From: Plicaturopsis crispa FD-325 SS-3
Taxonomy: Eukaryota; Basidiomycota; Agaricomycetes; Amylocorticiales; Amylocorticiaceae
Direction of reading: 5' to 3'
Assembly (NCBI GenBank): GCA_000827205.1
Contig: KN832554.1
Span: 1,109,263 to 1,173,262, forward strand
DNA length: 64,000 nt
The notes under the pieces are model-generated. The model saw only the letters and a program-made list of their open reading frames with translations, had not been told where the DNA came from and searched no databases. The translations under genes were made by a program, and so were the position numbers. Shown here one piece after another: positions 35,943-46,689 of this stretch; the first letter of the stretch is position 1; each line of letters begins with the position of its first letter.

Positions 35943-36529
35943 GGTGATGGTGGGAGGTGAGAGACGTCGAGAGAGAGAACCCTGTATGTGCTCGGTCAAA
36001 GATTGAAACATATGCATTTATTTCTTCCATACGAGGACATCCGAGTCGCCGTGTCTGTGTAGGTCAGTGCTGAGAGATGCGTCCAATTCCAACTTACTAG
36101 AATATACCGGGTCATACCCCATGATGTTATCGTTGAGCTGCTAGTGGACTCGGAGAGCAATCAGGACTCGGAAACCAAATATGAGCCCCACTGACAGTCC
36201 ATTGAAGTTGATGATTCGCGATCGTCGAGGTGCAGATCGGAAACGAATCCTTGCGTCGAGGCGCGGAAAATCCCCTCGGGCCTTCGTGACGTTATACGTA
36301 CGATGAATTCAGGAGTCGGCTGGTGCGCCTGCGTAGAGCTAAGAGATCTAGATAGAAACCGTGAATGGTGCATGCATATGCGCGCGGAGACGTCCTGAAC
36401 GCTTCAAGCTGACGTTGATGTTCAGTTTCAACCGTTTCCGCCGCAGAATGTGGACGAGCAGCATCGGAATCGATCAACACGAGCATAGAAATATGCCTCA
36501 GCTGCACGAGCAGTGCACTCGGGCGCTAC

Positions 36530-36568
36530 ATGACTTTGCCCGTTCAGTGGCTGAACGGGCAAAGTCAT
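36530..36568. repeat. Perfect 18-bp inverted repeat with 3-bp spacer
   Basis: ATGACTTTGCCCGTTCAG, then TGG, then the exact reverse complement. The 36 paired positions have no mismatch. It sits between genes E1 and F, close to the midpoint of the inverted R clusters. It could be a foldback, a transcription-end hairpin or a rearrangement scar. Confidence 0.9.
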
Positions 36569-36619
36569 TATAGTCGTTATCCAATCAGACTCAGAGTTTT
36601 TATTGAAGTGTATTTCGGC

Positions 36620-37365
36620 CTAACTAATGTACAAGGTATTGAGCTCCGAGCCTAGCACAACAGCGATAGAAAACACGACACCAGCGGAAACTCGCAGGGG
36701 ATACTTGATAAGAGATGGCGAGGGCCCGGGTACACCGGCATGAAGTGGTGGGGCCTCACGGCGCGTAAAGTGCCGTCGCGCTCGCCGCTCCTTGAGTTGC
36801 CAGCATCGGGCAGTCACTGGTACGCTCTGCGAGCCGGGCGCTGAGACGGCAGAGGAGCAATAGCGAACACTTTGGGTGGTGGCCAGTGGTGCACGAGCTG
36901 GCTCGGTTGTGGCTGCGCGAGGGCCACATTTACAGCTCGGATGGAAGTGCGACGCGGGAGATGTAGAGTGCCTGTAAAATGAACGCAGTCACCAGACTCG
37001 GAAAATACTGGAAAGGAAGAGAGAAGGACACAATATTGGAGGGCAGGGCTGCGACAACGTCCGCCGTCCAGGGTCGGACGCTCGTACTAGTCGCAGCGCT
37101 AGTCGCGAGAAAAGTGGAACAAATCAAGAAAGATAGATGTGAAAACGTACTTAGAATTAGCCCTGCCTCACGCCCGAACTCTTTTGCCTCCCGGCGTGCA
37201 TCTTGCCGAACTTCGGAGGCCCGCTGGGTGGGCGTGGCAGCAGCTTTGTCTAGTAGGCAGGCTTGGCATACTGCTCGCTCTAATGCATAGTCGTGGTAAC
37301 AAGATCACGTCGCACTGGAGGATGGTCTGGCAGAGCATCGCCGGCGGGTCATGCCAAAAAAACAA
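36620..37365 (-). CDS. Gene F: uncertain membrane-protein gene, model incomplete
   Basis: Coding-like pieces on the minus strand: about 37,245-37,150 (AATPTQRASEVRQDARREAK), about 37,085-36,930 (PWTADVVAALPSNIVSFSLP, then FPSLVTAFILQALYISR, hydrophobic) and 36,817-36,620 (WQLKERRARRHFTRRE, then RVSAGVVFSIAVVLGSEL, a likely span). Splice junctions between them could not be made to agree in phase. An alternative last exon reads through from 36,960 to about 36,817. The region probably holds one gene of the same small-membrane-protein kind as E1 and E2, or a decayed one. Confidence 0.3.
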
Positions 37366-37497
37366 TCAGAGCTGGCTTAAAGGCGTTTCGGTATTCATGA
37401 GCCACTGACCCGCCTGCCTCGACCCGCAGTCCCGTTGCGTCGAGTTCGCGAAGTGAATGCAAGCGGCAGGGCCCATGTGATAGAAGTTAACTCACAT

Positions 37498-37827
37498 TCA
37501 AAAACTGACGTCTCCGCGAGAACCCGGGGTATTTGAAGGAATAGATCTAGCTAGCTTGCGCAAAGTGTAAAGCCCGATCTGCACAGGAGGTCGCCAGGTG
37601 AGCAAAGGCGTGCAGGCGAAGGTAGAGGTGTAGAGACGGATGAGACTTACTATGCTCCAGGTGACTCCTCCCGCGGCGGTGCCGTGACTTGGGTCAATGC
37701 AATGTACTAGTAGTAGTTGCAGTGTCAGCAGATGAGCGAATGTAAGAGCAAAGATAAGACAAAAGACGGACATGGATGACTTGCGAACGTCTGAGTTGGA
37801 CTTCAGATCGATGGGAAGGGAGAGCAT
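37498..37827 (-). CDS. Gene E2: small membrane orphan (85 aa)
   Basis: Not recognised. Two exons, 37827-37651 and 37578-37498, joined in phase 0 over a 72-bp intron (GTAAGT .. TGCAG). A polar N terminus (LSLPIDLKSNSDVRKSS) is followed by one long hydrophobic span (MSVFCLIFALTFAHLLTLQL) and a polar C terminus (RKLARSIPSNTPGSRGDVSF). The frame is open upstream to 38,091, so more 5' exons are possible. Same strand as F and E1. Confidence 0.5.
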   Translation of the reverse strand: MLSLPIDLKSNSDVRKSSMSVFCLIFALTFAHLLTLQLLLVHCIDPSHGTAAGGVTWSIVSLIRLYTSTFACTPLLTWRPPVQIGLYTLRKLARSIPSNTPGSRGDVSF

Positions 37828-38119
37828 TGTCTGGGGAAAAGGAACGCACGAGCCCGCGGATAGTCGAGCACAGACCCTCACATTTGGCCGTGAATTATAG
37901 AGACGCCAGGGACGCGAAGAAGGCGATTCAGGGCGCGGAGTCGTCCCCAGAAAGACAACCCGCGTGAGCGCAGCAGAATCGCGGATTTGGCGATGGCGAT
38001 GGCCAAAAGGTGGTGAAGAGGGAGCTGCGGGAGACCAAGGTAAAGGCTGAAGCAGAGGCATAGGCCACACAGGCGCAACTGAGCGCACCAAAAGACGACG
38101 CTCAATGGTCTTAGGCTCT

Positions 38120-38491
38120 TAGCCTACGTCGCTGAGGATCATAGCCACCTCATCGCGGACGCCGTCCCCGAGACTACGCACACCTATATCAAACACGAGC
38201 ACATCACGCTACATCGAGACCGCGCGCCTTGAACGCCAACTCCGAGCGCAGACGGGCGGGTGTACTTCGTCGGGTACAGGACAGAAGGCGACACGCTGCT
38301 CACCGCGGTGCCGATGGCGAAGGCGCCCCGACTTCTATGCCATGCTCATCGCCGACGAGGATGCTTTCGCGGCGGGGTGGCTGCCACTGGACGGCAGATC
38401 CACGATCGAAAAGAGCGTACGAGATAATAGCGCACGCGAACTTGAGCTGCTGTGCGCAGTGTTGGTGATAGATGAAACGTGGAAGTGCTGA
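38120..38491 (+). pseudogene. Degenerate coding fragment of unknown protein
   Basis: The plus strand reads ADAVPETTHTYIKHEHITLH (38,147-38,206), GRVYFVGYRTEGDTLLTAVP (about 38,258-38,317) and, one frame over, DFYAMLIADEDAFAAGWLPL followed by ELELLCAVLVIDETWKC (38,331-38,490). The run is coherent except for the frame change, so it looks like a recent partial copy of a host gene. I do not recognise the protein. It lies at the inner border of the right R arm. Confidence 0.35.
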
Positions 38492-39000
38492 GAACGCGCT
38501 CTACCAGCGCCATGCCGCCAATCTCGCGGAGGTCGCTACGGTGCGCGATATGCTCAGGGCATGGTTTGGCGTTATGCACGGGCAGCTTGACGTCGCGTGT
38601 AAGGATGTGCAGGGACAGCCCAATTGAGCGCAGCGCAAACTCGCTGCGGCCACCGTTGCGTGTGAAGAGGGAGAGTCCGAGCAAAGTCCGAGCGCGCCGA
38701 CGCCAGGGCAGTGCAGAACGGGATGTGATGTGGATGCTGCCCAGAGCTTCTCGGCAGTTGTGCGCAGAAGAGGAAAATGGCCGAAGAGGGCTGCGTGCCG
38801 GGGTTTGAGGGTACGTCGTCCTGCGACAGCGGTGTATGAGGAACTGTGTGATATGGCGCGAACAGAGTCAAACAAAGAACACACGAGAAAAGGGGAACCT
38901 TACAGATCGAGAGGGCGTAGGTCATCCGTAAGTCTTGTAACGGGGTAAATCGACGAACAAAGCTGAAGCAACCTGCTAATAATGAAAACAGTAAGGTCAT
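38480..39000 (-). repeat. Right inner arm of the 31.8-41.2 kb inverted repeat
   Basis: Reverse-oriented counterpart of 34,637-35,150. Together with cores 3/4 and 5/6 it makes two facing arms round the E1-F-E2 island. Confidence 0.6.
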
Positions 39001-39290
39001 GATCAGACACACAACAATGGGGAAAATGAAACGTAAAAAAGTACAAGTTCCGACGTCCGTGTAGTAGAGGTCAGCATCCCTCTCGGCACTCTGGCTACAC
39101 GGTACGGTTCATCTGCCCTCGGTTTGTCAGATAGCAGCCTAGGTTACGGCAGCCGATCGGCCACACAGGCCTCACGCTCCACCGTAGCGGTTGTATCCTA
39201 CATCCTCCCCGAGTAACGCCTTGTATAGTTTTCCATGGAAATAAATCGATGCGCTCAAAACAGATTTTGATTTTGTTTGACTCACCGGTC
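39001..39290 (-). repeat. R core copy 5 (290 bp)
   Basis: Minus orientation. Full left extension present on the 39,291-39,460 side. The CGTGTCGCTC end is slightly altered here (TGTGTCTGATC). It has the conserved hairpin and a T6 run. Confidence 0.86.
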
Positions 39291-40879
39291 GAAATTTTAA
39301 CGCCCAGTGGGGGCGCGTGGACGGGCCTCAAATGCCGTTTGGCCACGGCTATCGATGCGCGCCTCGCCGTTCCATACGTGTCGTTGTGCAGGAAACGACC
39401 GGGAAAGGATCGTTCGTCGTCGTCGCGGAGGTAGCCTGACATGTAGAGATTTCGAAAAAACTTTCAACAGCAGAGTTCAGTGCGCGTCGTCGCGTGTGTC
39501 GGAATCACGTGCAGGGTCGCCCAAGTAAGGAATGAAATGGCAAATGTTGACGGTAATAAGCAACGCGAACCCAAGCGGAGGAGCGTCGTGGATGTGAAGA
39601 GGAATGCCAGTGTTCAATGTGTCCAAGTTTTCGGTTTTGGTGTGGGAGGGGAGCGGTCGAAGGGAGAGGGGTGATAGGCTCGAAAAGCACATGGAATATA
39701 GTTGTGAGCGCGCGCGGATGGGGATTTAAGCGGGAAAGGTCCAGGCAACAAGGTAAGGGCACGTTCGAGGTCGTCAGGTTCGTGGGGGTCCATCGTAAGC
39801 AATATGTTGGGGCGCATATTTTGAGGAGTAAGCCGAGCTGAAAGAAGGGCTATCGGCGATGATGGTAGGAACTTGTCAACAGGCGTGGAGTCAAGCTTGG
39901 GAGCTGCACGCCGTTTATTAACCTGATATTCCAGCCGCTTGAATGAGTATTTCGTACGGAGACGCGAGAGAACACTTACCAGAAGACTGGCCGTCTTGAA
40001 AGCCGAGCTGTACGTTGGGTTGATACCGCTCTCTTCTAGTAATACACGGCAGAAACGATTCACTAGGCCGTGCTTGTCTATACCAGCCAGCCATATCAGA
40101 AACCCGTATCGATGTAGGGCGTGACAGAAACTTGCCTGCTTAAACCAAACTTGCACAGGTCAATCTGCAGGCATTTGAGAGTGCTTCCTTGCGAAGCTAC
40201 GTCCGATAAGTCGGGACTCTGGAACGGTGGCGAGCGGTCGGCGGCGGCGTCCATTCGCATTCGCCGCCATATGACGATATGCCGCTCCGCCGGGGGAAAC
40301 AGTGCAGCGAGGATGGATACGTCCGTTGTCAACGAGCAACCTTCTGAAATTCGCGCGAAACTCCAGAAGGGCACTCTGGACTGAGAGCCGCGCCGCTGGG
40401 CAATTGATGTGAGAACAATTGAGTTCCGGTCGTGGGCAAACGTCGATAGGAGACAGCAGCGCAATGAGACGCTTAGTGGTGGGCTTGAACGAGGGGCTCG
40501 CGGTCGTCATCGATTTTGCGAGGTCCGGGTAGGACCGTCGAGGAGACGATGAATTGACGACGTCTCCGAGTGCAGAGCAGCACGGTTCAGAGGTGCGAAT
40601 AACCGTCATAATTAGCTAGATGAGATTTACGAAAGGTAGTACTTGGAGTACCGAACGCACTAGTTTATGCACTACGAAAGCGTGGATGCATAGTGAGTAG
40701 TAGGCGCATCCTCATTGCTAGTAAGTGAGTCCTACGGGCTTCCCCTCGCATATTTGAATCCTCTGTGATGGTGAATGCTCTGAGCACCTGAAATCTTCTG
40801 TCGGGAGCGCAAGCTACAGTGTTCATCCATGATTGTGGATAAACAGCACCTAGTAAAACGGTAAGGTCAGACAGACTCT
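39291..40879 (-). repeat. R-family internal segment between cores 5 and 6
   Basis: Read on the minus strand it runs: R landmark region (40,880-40,600), the block with RISEGCSLTTDVSILAALF (40,470-40,120), a stretch with LVNRFCRVLLEESG and LVSVLSRLRTKYSFKRLEY (40,080-39,900), the EPDDLERAL block (39,790-39,700), then the extension of core 5. The 180-codon run 40,156-39,614 is the longest open stretch of the R internal sequence. No enzyme domain was recognised. Confidence 0.6.
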
Positions 40880-41169
40880 GAACGACACGCAACAAAGAGG
40901 GAAATGAAACGCAAAAAAAGTACAAGTTCCGACGTCCGTGTAGTAGAGGTCAGCATCCCTCTCGGCACTCTGGCTACACGGTACGGTTCATCTGCCCTCG
41001 GTTTGTCAGATAGCAGCCTAGGTTACGGTAGCCGATCGGCCACACAGGCCTCACGCTCCACCGTAGCGGTTGTATCCTACATCCTCCCCGAGTAACGCCT
41101 TGTACAGTTTTCCATGGAATGAAATCGATGCGGTCGCAACATATTTGGATTTTGTTTTACTCACTGGTC
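40880..41169 (-). repeat. R core copy 6 (290 bp)
   Basis: Minus orientation with a T7 run. The left extension reaches to about 41,380 and further R-type sequence (GGAACATGCCGCCCACGAAG) to about 41,520. The MLH3 remains begin beyond about 41,790. Confidence 0.86.
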
Positions 41170-42904
41170 AAGTTTTCAATGCCCTGGGGCCGCGCGTACT
41201 TTGAACGCTGTTTAGCCACGGCCAATCGAAGCGCCTCTCGCCGTTCCATACGCGTCGTTGTGCAGGAAACGGCCAGGAAACGATCAAGTCTGTCGTCGTT
41301 GCGGAGGTAGCCTGCAGACATGTAGAGGTTTCGAACAAAGTTGAAGTTCAACAGAGTTCAGCGCGTCGCGTGCGTCGGAACCACGTGCTAAGCTATCGAG
41401 GACAGTGACAATGACATGTCGCGGATTCGAGTAAGTACGTCGCGAATCACACTGCTGGGAACATGCCGCCCACGAAGCCGATGCAGTAAACAGCAGCGAC
41501 GCCGTACACGAGCATAACTATCAGACCTATGGACGCGCCGCATATATACCTCTTTCATCTGCCGCCACCTTTCTTGCCTGGAGATTTCTTCCCGGACATC
41601 GAGTTTCGAGAGCCCGCGGGCCGCAAAGGCTGGTCCAGCATATCGAAGGTGACGCTTTACCACAACACGTCCAGTCTAGCACTCACGATAAATATGACAG
41701 GGCGGGAAATGCTTGTACAATGAGTCATCTATTCGTTGGCGCCGGGAATCCCATGGCACGGTAGTATGTGGCATTCGCGACGCATTCTACAACGTATGTT
41801 GAAATGCGGTTGCAAGGTTTTATCAGAATGGACGGATTGTATTCGAAGGTTAGTCTTAGAGTGCACGAAACATGTAAGTGTTTCGTGATATTTCTGGCTG
41901 CTGACTTATAGATTTCCAGGTCTTCGAAGAAGAAGGGTAAACGGACTCGCGCCCTAGTGAGTTACAGCACCGTACTTTCTTGCATGAAACCCGCTCTAAC
42001 TTCTACGCAGCACAGCGCAGGTCACCGCGGAAGACCGAACGGCGTGCAGTCTATGTCCTCAATTTGGCCATCCCTCCGCAAGACATCGACAAATGTCTTG
42101 AGCCTGCTAAGTAAAGCGGCAGTGCAATTTTCGAGTAAGCACACAGTCCGGCGCTCGGCTTCCGCGTACTTCTGACCGTTCGGTTAGAACAAAGACACAG
42201 TCTCCTTCCTACTTTCTGTCGTGCAATCGCTTTTGGTGCGATATGGCTTCGCCTGCAAAAAGCACGAGCGCGCACAGCTCGCAGAACAGTCGCCTTCACC
42301 ACGGAAACGGCGGAAGGTTTTGTGTGAGGACGTCCAAGGCGGGAACGTAGCTGAACGCAACGGTCTCCGACATCCTCCTACTCGTGATTACTCGTCATAA
42401 CAGCGGTACCAAGACCCCTGTGAAACCTGCGCCTCTATACCTCCCGCAGGTAGGGTGTGCACATCGTATTTACTCTGCCCACCGTATTGATTCCTCTCCA
42501 CAGGACGATACCACCGACAGCGACGTGATTTTATGGCCCTCGGACAAAAGACCGTTTCGTCGTCAATACTCGCACCGGCCACTCGTACCCGTATAACGCT
42601 TGTTCGCCTGGGAATGAAGTGCCTGCGGTCGACTCAGCTGGTCCGGCACCTTCACGTAGACGCGCGCTCGAAGGCCATCATCGGAAATGCCAGACTGGAG
42701 TAAGCGCGCACTCGGAGTACGTGTGATTGTACATATTCTTGGATTCCTCGAAAACTAAGCTACTGGCGTTCAGGCGGACCAAACATACGCGGTGACGGAG
42801 CCCTGAATACCGTCCATTCCACTTTCGTCTGCATTTGCTTCGTCCATGAACAGCGACACTCATGTCATGAGCACGCGGCTCAGAGCCAGTCTCCGTACCT
42901 CCAA

Positions 42905-45900
42905 CATCAGGAAAATCACTTTTGCTATATAGAAGACTGATTTTCTGACGTGAAATTATAGATAAGATGTAACTATCATAGCTACTATAGCTGTCACAGA
43001 TTTTCTTAATCAAGTCATTGGACTTTCTGAATTTGAATCATGATTACATTGTTTCTATCATAGCTGTGATAGTTGTAATCACAAATTATAGTCCATAAGC
43101 CAAAAAAATCAGAGTTATCACACAAGAGCATTAACACACTATTATAATGGACTACTTAGATGTGCTACATGCTAAGATAGGGCCTGCACAATAAGGGTGG
43201 TGGTCCGGTGGATGAGTGCAGGCCCCAGGGAGCACGGCAGGAGAAAAGGCAGGGGCGGCGTGTCGTCTAGTGTGCGCGGGCGAGATGGCGAGCCTGTGGT
43301 CGTGCACTGAGGGTGGCTGCTGGGGTGCATTCACATGAGAGCGCAGCGGGAGGGAAAGCACCGGTGGTGCGTGAAGCGACGCAAACAATGCCGGGCGTGT
43401 TCTGCGTGTTGCGGTTGCGCGCGGTGGGAGGGAAGTGGGCAGCGGGGGGAAAGCGACAACGACGAGACGCCTGCTGGCGTCTCGTCTCGTCGTCGTCGTC
43501 TCGCGCGCACGGGCTCGCAGCGCGCGAGACAGTGGCCCCGAGGTGGTGTGCTGCGAGAAGGGAGGCGGCGGCGGGTGGAGTGACGACGACGAGACGCCGG
43601 CTGGCGTCTCGTCTCGTCGGTGTTGCGCGTTGTCTCGCGTGCACGGGCTCGCAGCGCCCGCGAGACGACGGGCCCACGGTAGTGTGCTGCGGGAGGGGAG
43701 GTGGCAGCGGCGGGTGGAGGGACGACTACGAGACGCCGGCTGGCGTCTCGTCTCGCCGTCGCCGTCTCGCGTGCACGGGCTCGCAGCACGCGAGACGGCC
43801 AGCCCGTGGTTGTGTGCTGAGGGTGGAGGAACGCGGTGGCGGCGGGGGGAGTGACGACGACGAGACGCCTCTTGGCGTCTCGTCCCGTCGTCGCCGTCTC
43901 GCGTGCACAGACTCGCAGCGCGCGCGAGACGGCCGGCCTGTGGTTGTGTACTGAGGATGGAGGAGGGCGGCGGGGGCGGCTGGGAAAGTAACGACGACGA
44001 GACGCCTCTTGGCGTCTCGTCTCGTCGTCGCCGTCTCGCGTGCACCGGTTCGCAGCGCACGCGAGAAGGTGGGCACGTCGTGGTCTGCTGAGGGTGGAGG
44101 AGGGCGGGAGGCAGCGGCGGCGGGGGCAAAGCGACGACGACGACAACGAGACGCCGTCTGGCGTCTCGTCTCGTCGTCGTCGTTGCCGTCTTGCGTGCAC
44201 CGGCATGTAGCGCGCGAGACGGCGCTCGTGGCGGTCCACTGTGGGTGGAGCGGGAGGCGGCGGCGGTGGGGGCAAAGCAACGACAACCGACGACGACGAG
44301 ACGCCGTCAGGCGTCTCGTCTCATCGTCGTCGCCGTCTCGTGTGCACCGGCTCGCAGCGTGCGAGACGGCGGGCTCGTCGTGGTCCGCTGAGGGTAGAGA
44401 AGGGCGGGAGGCGGCGGCAGCGGTGGGGGCAAAGCAACGACGACGACAAGACACCGTCAGGTGTCTCGTCTCATCGTCGTCGCCGTCTCGCGTGCACCGG
44501 CTCGTAGCGTGCGAGACGGCGGGCTCGTCGTGGTCCGCTGAGGGTAGAGGAGGGCGGGAGGCGGCGGCAGCGGCGGGGGCAACGCAACGATGACAACAAC
44601 GAGATGCCGTCTGGCGTCTCGTCTTGTCGTCGTCACCGTCTCGCGTGCACCGGCTCGCAGCGCGCGAGACGGCAGGCTTTTGGTGGTGAGGGTGTGAGCG
44701 GGGAGCTGCGCTCTGGCGCGACGAGAGGGATGCGGCGGCGGCGGGTGGTCGTGTGTCGTTAAGCTTGTCGTCGCCGCGCAGCGGTCTCCGCAAGTCGTCC
44801 GGGTGCACGCTAGACGCGGGCTCGAGCAGCATAGCACTGTGGGGTATTGAATATATAAGAACTTTTAGCTGAATTGTAAAAGATACAATCGGCGTACCTG
44901 GGGCCGATACTATGCATGCCAACCACACAATATCCCACTGTACCATAAGCTATGGGTGTTGAGTTCTCGTCGGCGCCTGCGGTGCATCGCGGTGCGCGCT
45001 GTGCTGAGCGCGAGTGCGCGGTGGCCGTGGTCCTTGAGCTCGATGTGTTAGAATGAGGAAGATGCAGATTTGCGGACTTAGAGATATCGACGCCAAATCG
45101 ACGCGACGGTTCCGAGCGTGGGAACAAGTGCAGGACCTTGCACTGATTCCCACGGAAATTTTCGTCGACTTTGTTCTTTGCTCTTGACCACCACCAACAA
45201 CGACAAGACACTGTTTTATGCTGACTTATACAGGTTCATATCACTGACATATCACATTGTAGGTATCTACGACTGGACAGGAGAGGAGAAAAGGTAAGTA
45301 GTAATTCTTATTGGTACAAATCTCCTACTGACACTGCCTGTGTTGCCCCCGCGTACAGGTTACGTTCCCAATGCAATATAGCCCCACATGTGGTGCTGCT
45401 GTTGCACAACAGCGATTCACGGCAGAAAAGTAGGCCCACTCGCACTTCCTCAAAGTGTGTGCTCACCTGTGCATTGCCAGCGAACACCCCCACCTGCGCT
45501 CAAGACTGACGCACAATCCGCATCTGCGCAGGATCAACATGCTCACCGGCTCGCCTGACAGCATCTCATAGGATGGACAGGTGCGCTGCATTTTTTTCTA
45601 ATAAAGTTCTTAACTAACTCTTTTTCTCCATAGTCTAGATATTATTTTAACACAGGGAGGGTTAAGGATGAGCGGTTGAGTAGAGTACATGTTTAAAGTA
45701 GTTAGAAACTGTGTTGTCATGTATCTAGTTAACTCCAATGCAATTGATTTCAACAAACTCTCAATATGTGCCATAGTTCCCATAGTTCCAATAATCAGTG
45801 AAATTAGGCCTATCTATAACAGCTATAGGCCAACTATAGCAAGCTATAAATGTATAAGGCCAAAAAAGTGCAACTATATAGTAGGTACTACTCTAGGAAA

Positions 45901-45997
45901 GCTATTCTAGCTATGACATCTATATAGCTGGAAAAGTCTACTATAGTTGCAAAAAATTGGCTATAGCTCACTATAGTTCTCAGGCTTTTTTCTGATG
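42905..45997. mobile_element. CATCAG element 1 (3,093 bp), in the MLH3 pseudogene
   Basis: It starts CATCAGGAAAATCACTTT and ends TTTTTTCTGATG, flanked by a 2-bp AA duplication (42,903-04 and 45,998-99). Both subterminal regions (about 42,920-43,090 and 45,690-45,980) are AT-rich and packed with CTATAG / GCTATAG words in both orientations. The interior is GC-rich tandem repeat (43,440-44,700). A stretch at 45,050-45,190 resembles one at 53,270-53,390 in element 2. No transposase was recognised, so it is non-autonomous. Variable 2-bp target duplications and dense short subterminal repeats recall the CACTA/EnSpm group, but the ends are not CACTA. Confidence 0.78.
43441..44700. repeat. Array of nine hairpin-forming GC-rich repeats
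   Basis: Units begin near 43,464, 43,591, 43,730, 43,862, 43,999, 44,148, 44,298, 44,448 and 44,601, so the period is 127 to 153 bp. Each holds a short palindrome GAGACGCC-nnnn-GGCGTCTC and a second one CGTCTCGCG .. CGCGAGACG about 30 bp on. The unit at 44,448 has changed both arms together (GACACC / GGTGTC). Long Arg/Pro-rich open frames on both strands come from the triplet bias and are not genes. Confidence 0.85.
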
Positions 45998-46689
45998 AAG
46001 TCGGCAACAACAACTATGAGCCAGGACACCATCTCGACGGTTTGCGAAAGAAGACCCCCGGAAAGCCCGCGTCCTCGATTAGGTTGACAGAGAATTCATC
46101 GTGTGTCTCGTCGAGGAGGACGCTACTTATTCTCTCAAGACTGACGGAAACGGCGCTCGCGTATCATCTAGCGGCAGAGCTCGCGTGCTTGCTATGATCG
46201 ACCAACATGCTGCAGACGAACGCGTCCGTTTGGAGAGGTTCTTACGAGACCTGTGTCTAGACTTCCTGCGCTACTCCTCGCACGATGCAGATCATGCGAG
46301 CGTTGTTCAGGCGCGGGAACTGCTGCCACCCGTGCCGATACATGTCGATGAGCTCAGTCTGCATCAGGAAAATCACTTTGTCTATATAGACAAAGTCGAG
46401 ATAAGATCATCTATGATAGCTACTTTGGGCAATTTTGTTGCTATAAGAGCTATAAGAGCCATTATAGCTACTGTAAGCAAAAGCACATTGAAACTAATAA
46501 AAAGCTAAGTTACTATTATAGCTTTCATAGCTCCCATAGATTGCATAGTTATAATAGATGTAAAATTGAAGTACAATCCAAAATGAGTGTAATTGAGCAA
46601 TGCTATACATGTCATATTTCTACTATAACGATAACCATCTACATGTATGCGCCTCTGGCGCTGCACTGACGTGATAACGTGTGGGTGTG

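Larger units (their letters stand above)
41798..46361 (+). pseudogene. MLH3: MLH3 mismatch-repair gene, truncated and transposon-interrupted
   Basis: MLH3 forms MutL-gamma with MLH1 (mismatch repair and meiotic crossing-over). Recognisable pieces in order: EMRLQGFIRMDGLYSK (41,798-41,848); QRRSPRKTERRAVYVLNLAI with PPQDIDKCLEPAK (42,011-42,113); after an intron, TVSFLLSVVQSLLVRYGFAC (from 42,189); NTRTGHSYP (about 42,560); and, beyond the 3.1-kb insertion, DREFIVCLVEEDATYSL and AMIDQHAADERVRLERF (46,083-46,240), continuing to VPIHVDELSL. DQHAADERVRLE is the metal-binding endonuclease motif DQHA-x2-E-x4-E in its MLH3 form. Damage: no ATPase N terminus, a frame slip after CLEPAK, a TAG in place of a Gln-type codon before DREF, and two element insertions (42,905 and 46,362). 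No MLH3 C terminus was found to the right. It is clearly non-functional; a working copy may exist elsewhere. Confidence 0.88.

Noticed and set aside
43152-44946. Long open frames of 200-400 codons on both strands
   Set aside because: They are Arg/Pro/Ala/Gly low-complexity translations of the GC-rich tandem repeat, overlapping on both strands. They have no domain and no splice-site logic.
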